Source: Gemmatimonadota bacterium (GTDB lineage: Bacteria > Gemmatimonadota > Gemmatimonadetes > Palauibacterales > Palauibacteraceae). From it: 64,000 nt of DNA. Shown in pieces: positions 36,071 through 44,564 of the stretch. The position numbers and the translations under genes were made by a program. A model generated the notes under the pieces. It had not been told where the DNA came from, did no database searches, and saw only the letters and a program-made list of their open reading frames with translations. Every line of letters begins with the position of its first letter. Position 1 is the first letter of the stretch. The DNA is taken from NCBI GenBank assembly GCA_029262175.1, contig JAJCZV010000030.1, forward strand, positions 34,478 to 98,477, written 5' to 3'.

Positions 36071-37036
36071 TCAGTCGATCAGGAAGTCCGCGATCTGAAT
36101 CTCTTTTCCGTGGTCGGCGTAATCGCCGGCGGTTCGAGCGCGCCGAAATTCGCCCCAGTTGATCGTGCGATACCGAGGCGGCGCGGCGCTCGAGGTGGAC
36201 AGCGGCGCACAGTCGGTTTCGTAGGAAGGGTTGTAGAAGAACGGCAAGCTATAGCGAGCTCGATTCTTCATGGGACGCACGCGGTGCAGTGCGGCTCGAT
36301 AGCGATCGTTCGACCACACCTGCGTCATGTCGCCGATGTTTACGACGAAGGCTCCTCGGATCGGTTCGACATCGATCCACTCATCGGCGCCGTAGACTTG
36401 TAGCCCCCCCACGTCGTCTTGGAGAAGGATCGTAAGGGCGCCGGCATCGGTGTGGTGGTGGAGGGCCATGCCGCCGAGGTCGGTTACGTCTGCAGCCTCG
36501 TCGGGCGCCAATGGATCCGTCAACGGATAGTAGTTGAGTCGAACGAAGCTCGTATGATCGACAAATTCCGGGGCCAGCGCGGTTCTGGGTAATCCAAGAC
36601 CGAGGCAAAACCCTTCGAAGACCCGCTGTCCCACACCCTCGCAGGCGTTGAAGAACTCGACCATCGTTCCGCGAAAGTCGGGCAACGACTCGGGCCACTG
36701 GTTCTTGCCGTCGACGAGGGCCTGGCTGCCCGACCCGAAATCGAACACTTCTTTCAGGTCTCGAACGTTTTTCGTCAGCTCGCGGTCATAGTATCCGCGC
36801 GGGTTTTCGGCAGAGCGCGCGACGGCATGCTTGACCGCTCGCGGAAGATCAAAAAAGCCTTGCGTCTCCCTCCATACGGCCTCCAGTAGAGCGTCGGAAA
36901 CGCCGTGACCGAGGACTTGAAAGAACCCCCAGTCGCGACAGGCCGATGCGATCTGCTCGACCGTGCGGTCGAGGTCCCCCGCGGACCCGGGCCCCGCCAA
37001 TGGGGAGATGTCGATGACCGGAACCGAGGGACGCAC
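36071..37036 (-). CDS. 2-oxoglutarate/Fe(II) oxygenase, isopenicillin N synthase family
   Basis: A 321-residue cytosolic non-haem iron oxygenase. The N-terminal domain (VPVIDISPLAG, CRDWGFFQVLGHGV) matches the DIOX_N region. The iron triad is His195-x-Asp197 (HTD) and His251, and the 2-oxoglutarate or substrate anchor is Arg261-x-Ser263 (RYS). The substrate is unknown; relatives modify small metabolites. It follows the ankyrin gene by 50 bases on the same strand and is convergent with the CehA/McbA gene, 11 bases apart. Confidence 0.92.
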   Translation of the reverse strand: MRPSVPVIDISPLAGPGSAGDLDRTVEQIASACRDWGFFQVLGHGVSDALLEAVWRETQGFFDLPRAVKHAVARSAENPRGYYDRELTKNVRDLKEVFDFGSGSQALVDGKNQWPESLPDFRGTMVEFFNACEGVGQRVFEGFCLGLGLPRTALAPEFVDHTSFVRLNYYPLTDPLAPDEAADVTDLGGMALHHHTDAGALTILLQDDVGGLQVYGADEWIDVEPIRGAFVVNIGDMTQVWSNDRYRAALHRVRPMKNRARYSLPFFYNPSYETDCAPLSTSSAAPPRYRTINWGEFRRARTAGDYADHGKEIQIADFLID

Positions 37037-37086
37037 GTGGAGCGACCTAGAGACGCGCTTCTAGCGGATCTGCGAGACTCGTCGCG

Positions 37087-39075
37087 CTAACACGTCACGC
37101 ACTTGTCGTTGTTGATCGCTCCCAAGCCGACGAGAAGGGCGACGGTCTCCGGGTGTGGCGAGACTCGCTGCACCGGACCGTTGGCCATATCCGCGGTCGT
37201 TTGTCCGCGTCGACTCACGACCAGGACGTCCGCTCCGCGCTCGACCAGATAGCCGATCATCTCGTTGTCGCCGCGCGCCGCGGCATGATGAAGCGCGGTG
37301 TAGCCGTTGTGATCGCGTGCGTCGACATCGGCTCCGAGTTCCTCGATCAAGAACTTCACCGCCGGTAGCCAGCCGTCCGGCGTGTGCCGATGAGCATTCC
37401 CGGCGAACCCTTCTCCGTACCCGACGCCGGATGCGGCGTGGATGGGATACACGGCCGGTCCGCCCACGGCTACGGGTGGGAGGCCGGAAGGATCTGGACC
37501 TGCGGCCCGTACCGAGTCGGCCCGCTCCGCCGCCGCGAGAAGCTTGGTTCGCACCTCATCCGTCAGATTCTCGAAGTCGCGGTCCGGAAACTCTGCTTGC
37601 TCGGACTCGGGAAGCTCCGCACGGACATCGGACAGCATCTTGAACCGCGACGAATCGGGCAGCTGCGCAAACGTCGAGTCCGAGAGCGCGTTGCGCGCCT
37701 GCTGCCGAAGGAACTCATCGGGCGACAGTCGCTCGCGTCGCGGGGGCGCCTTGGTGGGGATTTCGGGATCCGCACCGTACTCCACCAGCAGACGCATGGC
37801 ATCTACGTCGGTCGCATACGCGGCGCGCCAAAAAGCGGTGGCCCCGTTCGTGTCCACCAACCCGCAGTTCCGGTTTCCGCAGCCGGTGTAGACCATGTAC
37901 CAGGGGTGTCGCGTCTGGCGCGCATTGGGATCGGCTCCGGCGACCAACAACGCCTTCATCACGTCCAAGTAACTCGCGTTCTGGAGCGCCCGCTCCTGCG
38001 GCTGCGGGAACCGCGTACGCGGTTGCCATTCGGAGTTGACGATGGCCAGAAGCGGAGTGGCCCCGGTCAACTCGCTGCCGATGTTCGGATCGGCGCCGAG
38101 TTCGAGCAGTTCGAGCGCCAAGTCGAAGTTGCCGTTGATCGCGGCCATCACGAGCGGCGTCGTCCCGTCCGCTGCGCTCGGCCCATCGATGTCGGCACCG
38201 CCCCTGACCAACGCTGCCGTGGCTTCCGAATATCCCTGCCGGACGGCGTGGAGCAGCGGTGTCAGCCCCCCCGTCTTCTCGAGCGGCGCCTGGAACAACC
38301 GGCGGAAATCGTTCGGATCGTCCGGCTCCTCGGACTCGTCTTCCGTCAAGCCTTCGGCATAAACCTCTCGCCCGGCTCGAATCGCGGCCTGGAGCTGACT
38401 CGGGGTGGCCGATCGCTCATCCTCACCCGCAAACGCCTTTAGCACCTGGCCTTCGCGTCTCTGCGCTTTTTGATCGAGCCGACCCTGCGCGCGAAGCTCG
38501 ACCACCTTGGCCGTGAGGCTCGGATCCGCACCGGCCTCGAGGAGGGCCAGGATCGCCTCCGGGCGGTTTCGGGCGGCCGCAAACGTGAGGGGCGTCTGCT
38601 CCCACATAGACTCGCGCGCATTCGTGTCCGCGCCAGCTTCGATCAGCACCTTTACCAGGTCCGCCCCGCCCGCTGCCGCAGCGAGGTGAAGCGGCGTCAC
38701 TCCCGTATTGGAGGTCACCGCGGAGACGTCCGCGCCGCCGCGCAGCAAACTTTGCGCGACCGGCAGACTCCCCGTCTTGCTCGCCAGGTGGAGCGGTGTG
38801 TAGTGACCGATGCGAGTTACGGCGCGCAAATTGGCACCGGCGTAGATCAACATGTCGGTGATCTCGACGTCGCCACGCTCTGCCGCCCAGTGGAGACCGG
38901 TCATCCCGTCGCCCTGCGCCGCGTTGACGTCCAGCCCTTGCTGCAACAACTCTCGCACCGCATCGGCGCTGCCGCGCATCGCGGCATCGGCCACCGGCGA
39001 TTCCGGCGGCATTGCCCCGGCCAGGACGACGGCCAAGGCAAGCCCGGCGACCACTCGTCCCGCCCGGCGGAGCAT
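37087..39075 (-). CDS. Secreted ankyrin-repeat protein
   Basis: A protein of about 662 residues with an N-terminal signal-like segment (VVAGLALAVVLAGAMP) and roughly ten ankyrin repeats, for example GMTGLHWAAERGDVEITDMLIYAGAN, GHYTPLHLASKTGSLPVAQSLLRGGAD and GYTALHHAAARGDNEMIGYLVERGAD. Irregular inserts interrupt the array at about 190-250 and 450-540. It ends KCVTC, a Cys-x2-Cys. Two Met codons lie at 39078 and 39075; either overlaps the DUF1552 stop. Ankyrin proteins in this position usually accompany DUF1552/DUF1592 genes; their role is unknown. Confidence 0.88.
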   Translation of the reverse strand: MLRRAGRVVAGLALAVVLAGAMPPESPVADAAMRGSADAVRELLQQGLDVNAAQGDGMTGLHWAAERGDVEITDMLIYAGANLRAVTRIGHYTPLHLASKTGSLPVAQSLLRGGADVSAVTSNTGVTPLHLAAAAGGADLVKVLIEAGADTNARESMWEQTPLTFAAARNRPEAILALLEAGADPSLTAKVVELRAQGRLDQKAQRREGQVLKAFAGEDERSATPSQLQAAIRAGREVYAEGLTEDESEEPDDPNDFRRLFQAPLEKTGGLTPLLHAVRQGYSEATAALVRGGADIDGPSAADGTTPLVMAAINGNFDLALELLELGADPNIGSELTGATPLLAIVNSEWQPRTRFPQPQERALQNASYLDVMKALLVAGADPNARQTRHPWYMVYTGCGNRNCGLVDTNGATAFWRAAYATDVDAMRLLVEYGADPEIPTKAPPRRERLSPDEFLRQQARNALSDSTFAQLPDSSRFKMLSDVRAELPESEQAEFPDRDFENLTDEVRTKLLAAAERADSVRAAGPDPSGLPPVAVGGPAVYPIHAASGVGYGEGFAGNAHRHTPDGWLPAVKFLIEELGADVDARDHNGYTALHHAAARGDNEMIGYLVERGADVLVVSRRGQTTADMANGPVQRVSPHPETVALLVGLGAINNDKCVTC

Positions 39076-40496
39076 CACCGGCTGCCCGCGTCCGTGGACA
39101 ACGTGGACGGAAGGTTCAGCGCCAGTTCTCCGGTGCTGTCTCCGAAGGCTTGCATGTCGTCGTGCCCGAGACCGTGAAGCATGGTCAACATCGCGTTGGA
39201 CATCGGCGTGCCGTCCGCCGCCTGCACATGGTTGTTGCCCTCGAGGATCCCGTTCCCCTTACCGACGAAGAACAGCGGCGCGCGACGATGATTGTGGAGA
39301 TTCGAGTCCGCCATCGGCGAACCCCACAGCACGACCGTCTTGTCGAGCAAATGGGTGTCGCCTTCCATCGTGTCTTTGAGCTTGTCGAGCAGGTACGGAA
39401 GCTGACCCACGCGGAACTGGCAGATCTTGTTGAACTCCAGCACCGCCTCCGGTCGACCGCCGTGGTGCGAGGCCGGGTGGAAGGGTCGATCCGAGCCGCT
39501 GTCGGGGAACACCCGATTCTGGGCGTCGCGACCGGTCTTGAAGGAGATCACTCGCGTCATGTCCGTCTCGAGCGCGAGTACTTGGATGTCGAACATCATT
39601 TGCATGTGCTCGGTGAACGAATCGGGCACGCCGGCCGGGGCCTCGGGCAGCGCGCGTTCGTCGCCGCTGCTGTTTCTCGACTCGACCAGCTCGATTCGCC
39701 GCTCGAGCTCGCGGATATTGGTCAGATACTGATCCATACGGCGGCTGTCCTCGACGCCGAGCTGCGACTGGACCGTCGCGACCTCGCCCGCGATCCAGTC
39801 GAGCAGACTCTTCCGGGTGGTGCGACGCGCGGCCCGCTCTTCGGGAGTCCCGCCCGCGCCAAACAGCATGTCGAAGGCCACGCGAGGATCGCGGATCATC
39901 GGCAGCGGCTCGGTCGGAGAGGCCCAGCTCAGCGAGTCGGTGTAGGCGCAGGAGTAGTTGTACGTGCAGCCACCTGCCTGATCGAGATTCTCGATACAGA
40001 ATTGCATCGACGGCATCGGCGTACCCTGCCCGAACCGCTGCGCATGGATCTGATCCAACGATGTTCCGCAGAAGATGTCCGAGCCCTGGGTCTGCTTCGG
40101 GTGCGACTGGGTGAGGAAGACGGCGCTCGAACGGAAGTGGTCGCCTCCGATTTCGGGTGGCGACAACGCTTCGGCGTTTCGCACATCCGTGTTACTGACG
40201 ATCGTCAGGTAGTCCTGATAATCGCGTAGCGACGCAAGCGCGCTGTCGTCCTTGATCTCGAAATCGCGGCCGACTTTGGCCGGGGCGAACAGGTTCTGCG
40301 TCCCACCCCACTCATTGCAGCCCGCCAAACCATGCACTTCTTCGATGCAGATGAGGCGCGTGCCCGTGGCGGCGGCGTCCTTCGCCCACAACCGACCGGC
40401 GGGGACCATTGCGTCGAGAAACGGAAGCGCGAGCGTTGCGCCCATCCCACGAACGAACGTCCTGCGAGGCATGTGCTTTCCACTGATGAATTGCAT
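39075..40496 (-). CDS. DUF1552 domain-containing protein, Tat-type leader
   Basis: A 473-residue exported protein of the DUF1552 family. The N-terminus MPRRTFVRGMGATLALPFLDAM carries a twin-arginine-like motif. The body shows family features: GTRLICIEEVHGLAG, LTQSHPKQTQGSDIFCGTSLDQ, FDIQVLALETDMTRVISFKTG, and the C-terminal PYLLDKL, VVLWGSPMADSNLHNHRRAPLFFVGKGNG. This is an alkaline-phosphatase/sulfatase-like fold whose substrate is unknown. It sits 41 bases after the DUF1592 gene and overlaps the ankyrin gene, the standard three-gene order for this module. Confidence 0.92.
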   Translation of the reverse strand: MQFISGKHMPRRTFVRGMGATLALPFLDAMVPAGRLWAKDAAATGTRLICIEEVHGLAGCNEWGGTQNLFAPAKVGRDFEIKDDSALASLRDYQDYLTIVSNTDVRNAEALSPPEIGGDHFRSSAVFLTQSHPKQTQGSDIFCGTSLDQIHAQRFGQGTPMPSMQFCIENLDQAGGCTYNYSCAYTDSLSWASPTEPLPMIRDPRVAFDMLFGAGGTPEERAARRTTRKSLLDWIAGEVATVQSQLGVEDSRRMDQYLTNIRELERRIELVESRNSSGDERALPEAPAGVPDSFTEHMQMMFDIQVLALETDMTRVISFKTGRDAQNRVFPDSGSDRPFHPASHHGGRPEAVLEFNKICQFRVGQLPYLLDKLKDTMEGDTHLLDKTVVLWGSPMADSNLHNHRRAPLFFVGKGNGILEGNNHVQAADGTPMSNAMLTMLHGLGHDDMQAFGDSTGELALNLPSTLSTDAGSR

Positions 40497-40537
40497 GGCT
40501 CTTCGTTCTCCTCAACCTGTCGTTAGGACAACCACCG

Positions 40538-43051
40538 TTACCGGCTTTCGCCTGACATCTCTTCTTCTACAGTTACGGACGCCGCTTGCTTCTTCTGGAA
40601 CGCGTCGCTCGTGACCACGCCCATGATCAAGGCCGACACCTTGTAATCCTCGGCCTCGCTCGCCGCCACGATCGATCGAATCGTAGGCTGATCGAAGTAC
40701 TCCACCCGCCGGCCCAGCGCGTAGGCCATCAGGTTCTCGGTGAAGTTTCGCACCAACGGCAGCGGTCTCTTGAGCAAAACCGCAACGAGCTCGTGGGGCT
40801 TGGAAACGGGGGTCCCATCGTAGAAGTCTCCGCGCGTATCGAGCGGCATCCCGTTCTCCCGCACCCGCCACTTTCCGGTCACGTCAAAGTTGTCCAGCGC
40901 CAGTCCGATCGGATCCATGAATCGATGGCATGAGCGACAGGCCGGACTCTCGCGGTGTAATTCCATCCGCTCGCGCGTGGTGAGGAGTCGTCCATCTTTG
41001 GACCCCTCTGTTTCCTCGAGATCAGGAATTCCGGGCGGCGGCGGAGGCGGGGGCGTTCCGAGGAGCACCTCCATCACCCACTTCCCGCGTAGCACCGGGG
41101 ATGTTCGGTTCGCCAGCGACGTGAGCACGAGCACACTGCCATGACCGAGGATCCCGCGGCGCGAGTCGTCGGGGTAAGAAATCCGGCGAAAGTGTTCGCC
41201 CGCGACGCCGTCGAATCCGTAGTGCCGTGCCAAGCGCTCGTTTACATACGTGTAGTCGGCGCGGAACAAATCGAGGACGCTGCGATCTTCTTGCACCAGG
41301 CTCGAGAAGAGAAGTTCCGTCTCACGCTGCATCCCGCGCGCGACGTTCTCATCGAAGTTCGGATAAAAATTGGGGTCGGGTCGAACCTTGTAGAGATCCT
41401 GCAGACGGAGCCATTGAGCCACAAATCTGCTGCTCAGCGCTTCCGCCCTGGGGTCCTCCAACATCCGAGCGGTCTGACGCTCCAACTCGCCGCCCCGCGT
41501 GAGTCGGCCGGCGTCTGCGGCGGCTCTGAGCTCCTCATCCGGAGGCATGCCCCACAGGAAGAACGAGAGGCGGGATGCGAGGTCGAGATCGGTCAGTGGG
41601 TAGTTCCCGCCCGAGACGACGTTCGCCGGCTGACGCTCGAGGCGGAGCACGAAGTAAGGGCTGACGAGAATCGCTTCGAGCGCCATGCGGACGCCGACCT
41701 CGAAGCCCCCCTCCGTCGCTCCGAGTTCATAGAACGACATCAAGCCGTCGATCTCCGTCTCGTCCAACGGTCGCCGATACGCTTGGATGCCAAGTCGCTC
41801 GACGATTTCCTGCGCGCAGGGTCGTTCCTCCTCCGAAGAGGTCGGCCGACAACTGAAAATGCGTGCCCGAGTGACCGACTCGGACACCCCGGTGGGGTTG
41901 TAGGGCCCGCCGACGACCAGGTTTTGCAAGTGCGGAAGGGTCGTAATGCCATCGCCGCCCGAACCACCGCCGGCCAGCGACCAGTCGTGCGGACGGATCA
42001 GATCTTCGTAGGGCCCCTCGGAGGTCCGAATGAATGCGGCCGAGACGTTGTGTTGGCCGGCCCGTACGAAGATCGGTTCGGTGCTGATCGGGGTGAACCC
42101 GCGATCGTCGGCGCCACCACCGCGTCTCGAGTAGTGGAGCAGGGCAATCCGCTCGCCGTCGATCGAGATGTCGACATCTTCGAGCCGTGAATTGTTCCCG
42201 GCGGTAAAGGTCAGTTCGAAGACGTACTCTGCATCAGCCGGAAACACGTGATCGACGACCATGCCGCCTCGGGTGCCGTACGGAGCGCCTTCGACGTGAT
42301 CCCACGGGTGCTGCGACACATAGTGCGAGTTCTTGTACGTCGTGTTGATCGCGGGCGCGTTGCGATCGCCGACGGCCTTGCGACTGATCTCCGCAGCTGC
42401 GTTGAGGTACGACTCGAGAAGAGTGGGGGACAGCGCCTGAACGTCCGCGATGTTGTCGAAGTTGGCGCTCATCTGATCCAGGGGCAGCCAATCGCCGGCG
42501 TCGACCTCGAGCGCGAGTAGGTCGCGGATGGCGCGCTCGTACTCGGGTCGATTCAGACGTTGAAAGGTTCGCCCGCCCGGGTTGGGGTTTCGGGCCGCCG
42601 AACGATCGACGATCCGCTCGAGCGTCTCGGCCAGCGCGAGCAACGTGTCGGGCGGAGGCTTCCGGGTCCCCGGTGGCGGCATCATCTCCGCGCGGAGCTT
42701 CCGGATCATCTTCTCGGCAACCTCCGGATTCTGGTCGGCCGCATCGACGTCGAACGCTTCCAAGGACAGGTTCCCACGCAACCGCTCGTCGTTGTGACAG
42801 CGGACGCAAACGGTTTGAACGACGTCGTTCAAATCCGAGCGCGTCGCACCCGGCGCACCGGGATCGCTGTGCGCGAAGAGGGTGGCGTCCGTCAACCCCA
42901 CGCGCTGGGCGGTTTCCGCCATCATCGACGCGGATGACATGGCCCCGGGCTCCTCCGTTCGAGGAGCCTGTTGGGCAAGCGCGCTCGTCGGCAGGAGCGC
43001 ACCGAAAACGAGCGCTGCGAGGGTACCGCTACGGATCATGGTTTTCGTCAT
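40538..43051 (-). CDS. DUF1592/DUF1588/DUF1587 cytochrome-like exported protein
   Basis: An 837-residue exported protein. A signal peptide (residues 1-27, ending ALAQQ) is followed by a haem c motif Cys82-Val-Arg-Cys85-His86, the DUF1587 segment (RPEYERAIRDLLALEVD), DUF1595 and DUF1592 in the middle, then DUF1588 and DUF1585 with a second CxxCH (Cys705-Cys708-His709) in CRSCHRFMDPIGLALDNFD. These Planctomycete-type cytochrome proteins pair with DUF1552 proteins and may be redox enzymes on polymers or sugars. The ATG at 43051 precedes the signal peptide; the longer frame upstream is not needed. Confidence 0.92.
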   Translation of the reverse strand: MTKTMIRSGTLAALVFGALLPTSALAQQAPRTEEPGAMSSASMMAETAQRVGLTDATLFAHSDPGAPGATRSDLNDVVQTVCVRCHNDERLRGNLSLEAFDVDAADQNPEVAEKMIRKLRAEMMPPPGTRKPPPDTLLALAETLERIVDRSAARNPNPGGRTFQRLNRPEYERAIRDLLALEVDAGDWLPLDQMSANFDNIADVQALSPTLLESYLNAAAEISRKAVGDRNAPAINTTYKNSHYVSQHPWDHVEGAPYGTRGGMVVDHVFPADAEYVFELTFTAGNNSRLEDVDISIDGERIALLHYSRRGGGADDRGFTPISTEPIFVRAGQHNVSAAFIRTSEGPYEDLIRPHDWSLAGGGSGGDGITTLPHLQNLVVGGPYNPTGVSESVTRARIFSCRPTSSEEERPCAQEIVERLGIQAYRRPLDETEIDGLMSFYELGATEGGFEVGVRMALEAILVSPYFVLRLERQPANVVSGGNYPLTDLDLASRLSFFLWGMPPDEELRAAADAGRLTRGGELERQTARMLEDPRAEALSSRFVAQWLRLQDLYKVRPDPNFYPNFDENVARGMQRETELLFSSLVQEDRSVLDLFRADYTYVNERLARHYGFDGVAGEHFRRISYPDDSRRGILGHGSVLVLTSLANRTSPVLRGKWVMEVLLGTPPPPPPPGIPDLEETEGSKDGRLLTTRERMELHRESPACRSCHRFMDPIGLALDNFDVTGKWRVRENGMPLDTRGDFYDGTPVSKPHELVAVLLKRPLPLVRNFTENLMAYALGRRVEYFDQPTIRSIVAASEAEDYKVSALIMGVVTSDAFQKKQAASVTVEEEMSGESR

Positions 43052-43228
43052 GAAAGCCCGACTCCGATGGATGTATTCCCGTACTACGCTAATTCCGGGC
43101 CGCAGGCGGAGGCAAGGCCCGTGACATGGGCGTTTTCGCGGGATTTGCGGGACCGGTAACACGGACCTCGATTTGCGGGCTCGTCGCCGGCCCGCATCCG
43201 CCCGACCTGGCCGCCTTCAGAGCCGGTT

Positions 43229-43247
43229 GAGATTGAGACGCAATCTC
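43229..43247 (-). terminator. Short hairpin after the hydroxyacid dehydrogenase gene
   Basis: GAGATTG-AGACG-CAATCTC is a perfect seven-pair inverted repeat two bases beyond the stop of the minus-strand FMN dehydrogenase gene. There is no T-run. It could be a weak terminator or a regulatory dyad upstream of the DUF1592 gene. Confidence 0.35.
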
Positions 43248-43249
43248 GT

Positions 43250-44479
43250 CTATTTCCGCCAGCGCACCATGTCCGGTGTGAGTTCCGAGACGGTCCGAGC
43301 TCCCAGTAGGGCCATGGATCGGCGAAATCCTTCGTCGAACCACTTCAGAACGAGATCTACGCCCTGCTCGCCGCCAGCCCCCAGCGCGTAGAAGTACGCG
43401 CGACCCGCGAGACAGGCCTTCGCACCAAGCGCGATCGCCTTCGCGATGTCGCTGCCTCGTCGCACACCGCCATCGCACATCACGTCGAGTCGGTCTCCGA
43501 CCGCATCGGCGACCGGCGCCACGAGTTCCAAGGTCGGCGGGGCATCGTCGAGCTGTCGACCACCGTGGTTGGACAGGACGATCCCCTCTACTCCCGCTTC
43601 GGCGGAAAGAACCGCATCCTCCACGGTCTGGATGCCTTTGACGACGATGGGGCCATCCCAAACCGACCGTAGCCAGTCGATGTCCTTCCACGTGAGGCAA
43701 GGATCGAACTGCTTGTTGACGTATTCGGCGAGCCCCATCGCATCGACGCCCTGCCCGCCGCCCGCTTTGCCTGTTGCGTCCCGACTGATCGCGCTCGAGA
43801 ACACGATGGGGTCGGAGCGAAGGAAATCCCAAGTCCAGCCGGGCTTCCGGATGCCGTCGAAGATCGTGTCGAGACCGAGCTGCGGTGGCAGCGTGAAACC
43901 GAACCGGACGTCGCGCTCGCGACGACCCAACACCGGCACGTCCACGGTGAGGAGCAGAGCTTCGAATCCCGCATCGCGTGCGCGCTCAATGAGCTCCTTG
44001 ACCAGGCCACGGTCCTTCCACACGTAGACCTGGAACCACTTCGCGCCATCGTTGACCGCCGCAACCTCCTCGATCGAACGCGTGCCGAGCGTCGAGAGGC
44101 TGTAGGTAATGCCGGCACGAGCCGCAGCGCGGGCCACGGCAAGCTCGCCCTCCGAGTGTGCGATGCGGCTAAAGCCGGTCGGCGCGAGGACTAGTGGCAT
44201 CTTGATGGGACGTCCGAGCAACGTCGTGGAAGGATCGACGGCGGTGACGTCGCGGAGAACGCGCGGACGAAACTCGAGCTCATGGTACGCACGGCAGTTC
44301 CGTCCCTGTGTGCGTTCGTCCTCCGCAGCCCCGTCGATGTACCCGAAGACGCCGCGCGGAAGCCGTCGTTCGGCGAGGGCCCGCAGATCATCGACACTGC
44401 CGCAACGCGCCAATCGCCGCGCGACCGGATCGGACTCGAACTTTCGAAAGCGCATCACCGAGCGCATCGTCTTGAACAT
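43250..44479 (-). CDS. FMN-dependent alpha-hydroxy acid dehydrogenase/oxidase (lactate dehydrogenase type)
   Basis: A 409-residue TIM-barrel flavoenzyme that oxidises a 2-hydroxy acid such as L-lactate or mandelate. Visible residues are the Tyr in PRGVFGYIDGAAED, PTGFSRIAHSEGE, STLGTRSIEEVAA, QVYVWKDRG, the active-site Lys in VVKGIQT, the catalytic His and Arg in SNHGGRQLDD, and the FMN phosphate loops DGGVRRGSDIAKA and GRAYFYALGAGGEQGV. It may be membrane-associated and feed the respiratory chain. It lies 85 bases after the AKR-RidA gene on the same strand, possibly the same transcript. Confidence 0.92.
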   Translation of the reverse strand: MFKTMRSVMRFRKFESDPVARRLARCGSVDDLRALAERRLPRGVFGYIDGAAEDERTQGRNCRAYHELEFRPRVLRDVTAVDPSTTLLGRPIKMPLVLAPTGFSRIAHSEGELAVARAAARAGITYSLSTLGTRSIEEVAAVNDGAKWFQVYVWKDRGLVKELIERARDAGFEALLLTVDVPVLGRRERDVRFGFTLPPQLGLDTIFDGIRKPGWTWDFLRSDPIVFSSAISRDATGKAGGGQGVDAMGLAEYVNKQFDPCLTWKDIDWLRSVWDGPIVVKGIQTVEDAVLSAEAGVEGIVLSNHGGRQLDDAPPTLELVAPVADAVGDRLDVMCDGGVRRGSDIAKAIALGAKACLAGRAYFYALGAGGEQGVDLVLKWFDEGFRRSMALLGARTVSELTPDMVRWRK

Positions 44480-44564
44480 GAACTCTCCGCCTCGCGGTGC
44501 TTAGATGGCAAACCGTGCGGACAACCGGTATCGGTGCGGCCACCGGTTCAGCAAGGCTCGGGTC

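Noticed and set aside
37384..38442. Plus-strand open frame (352 codons) opposite the ankyrin gene
   Set aside because: Shadow of regular ankyrin repeats; no start context or motif.
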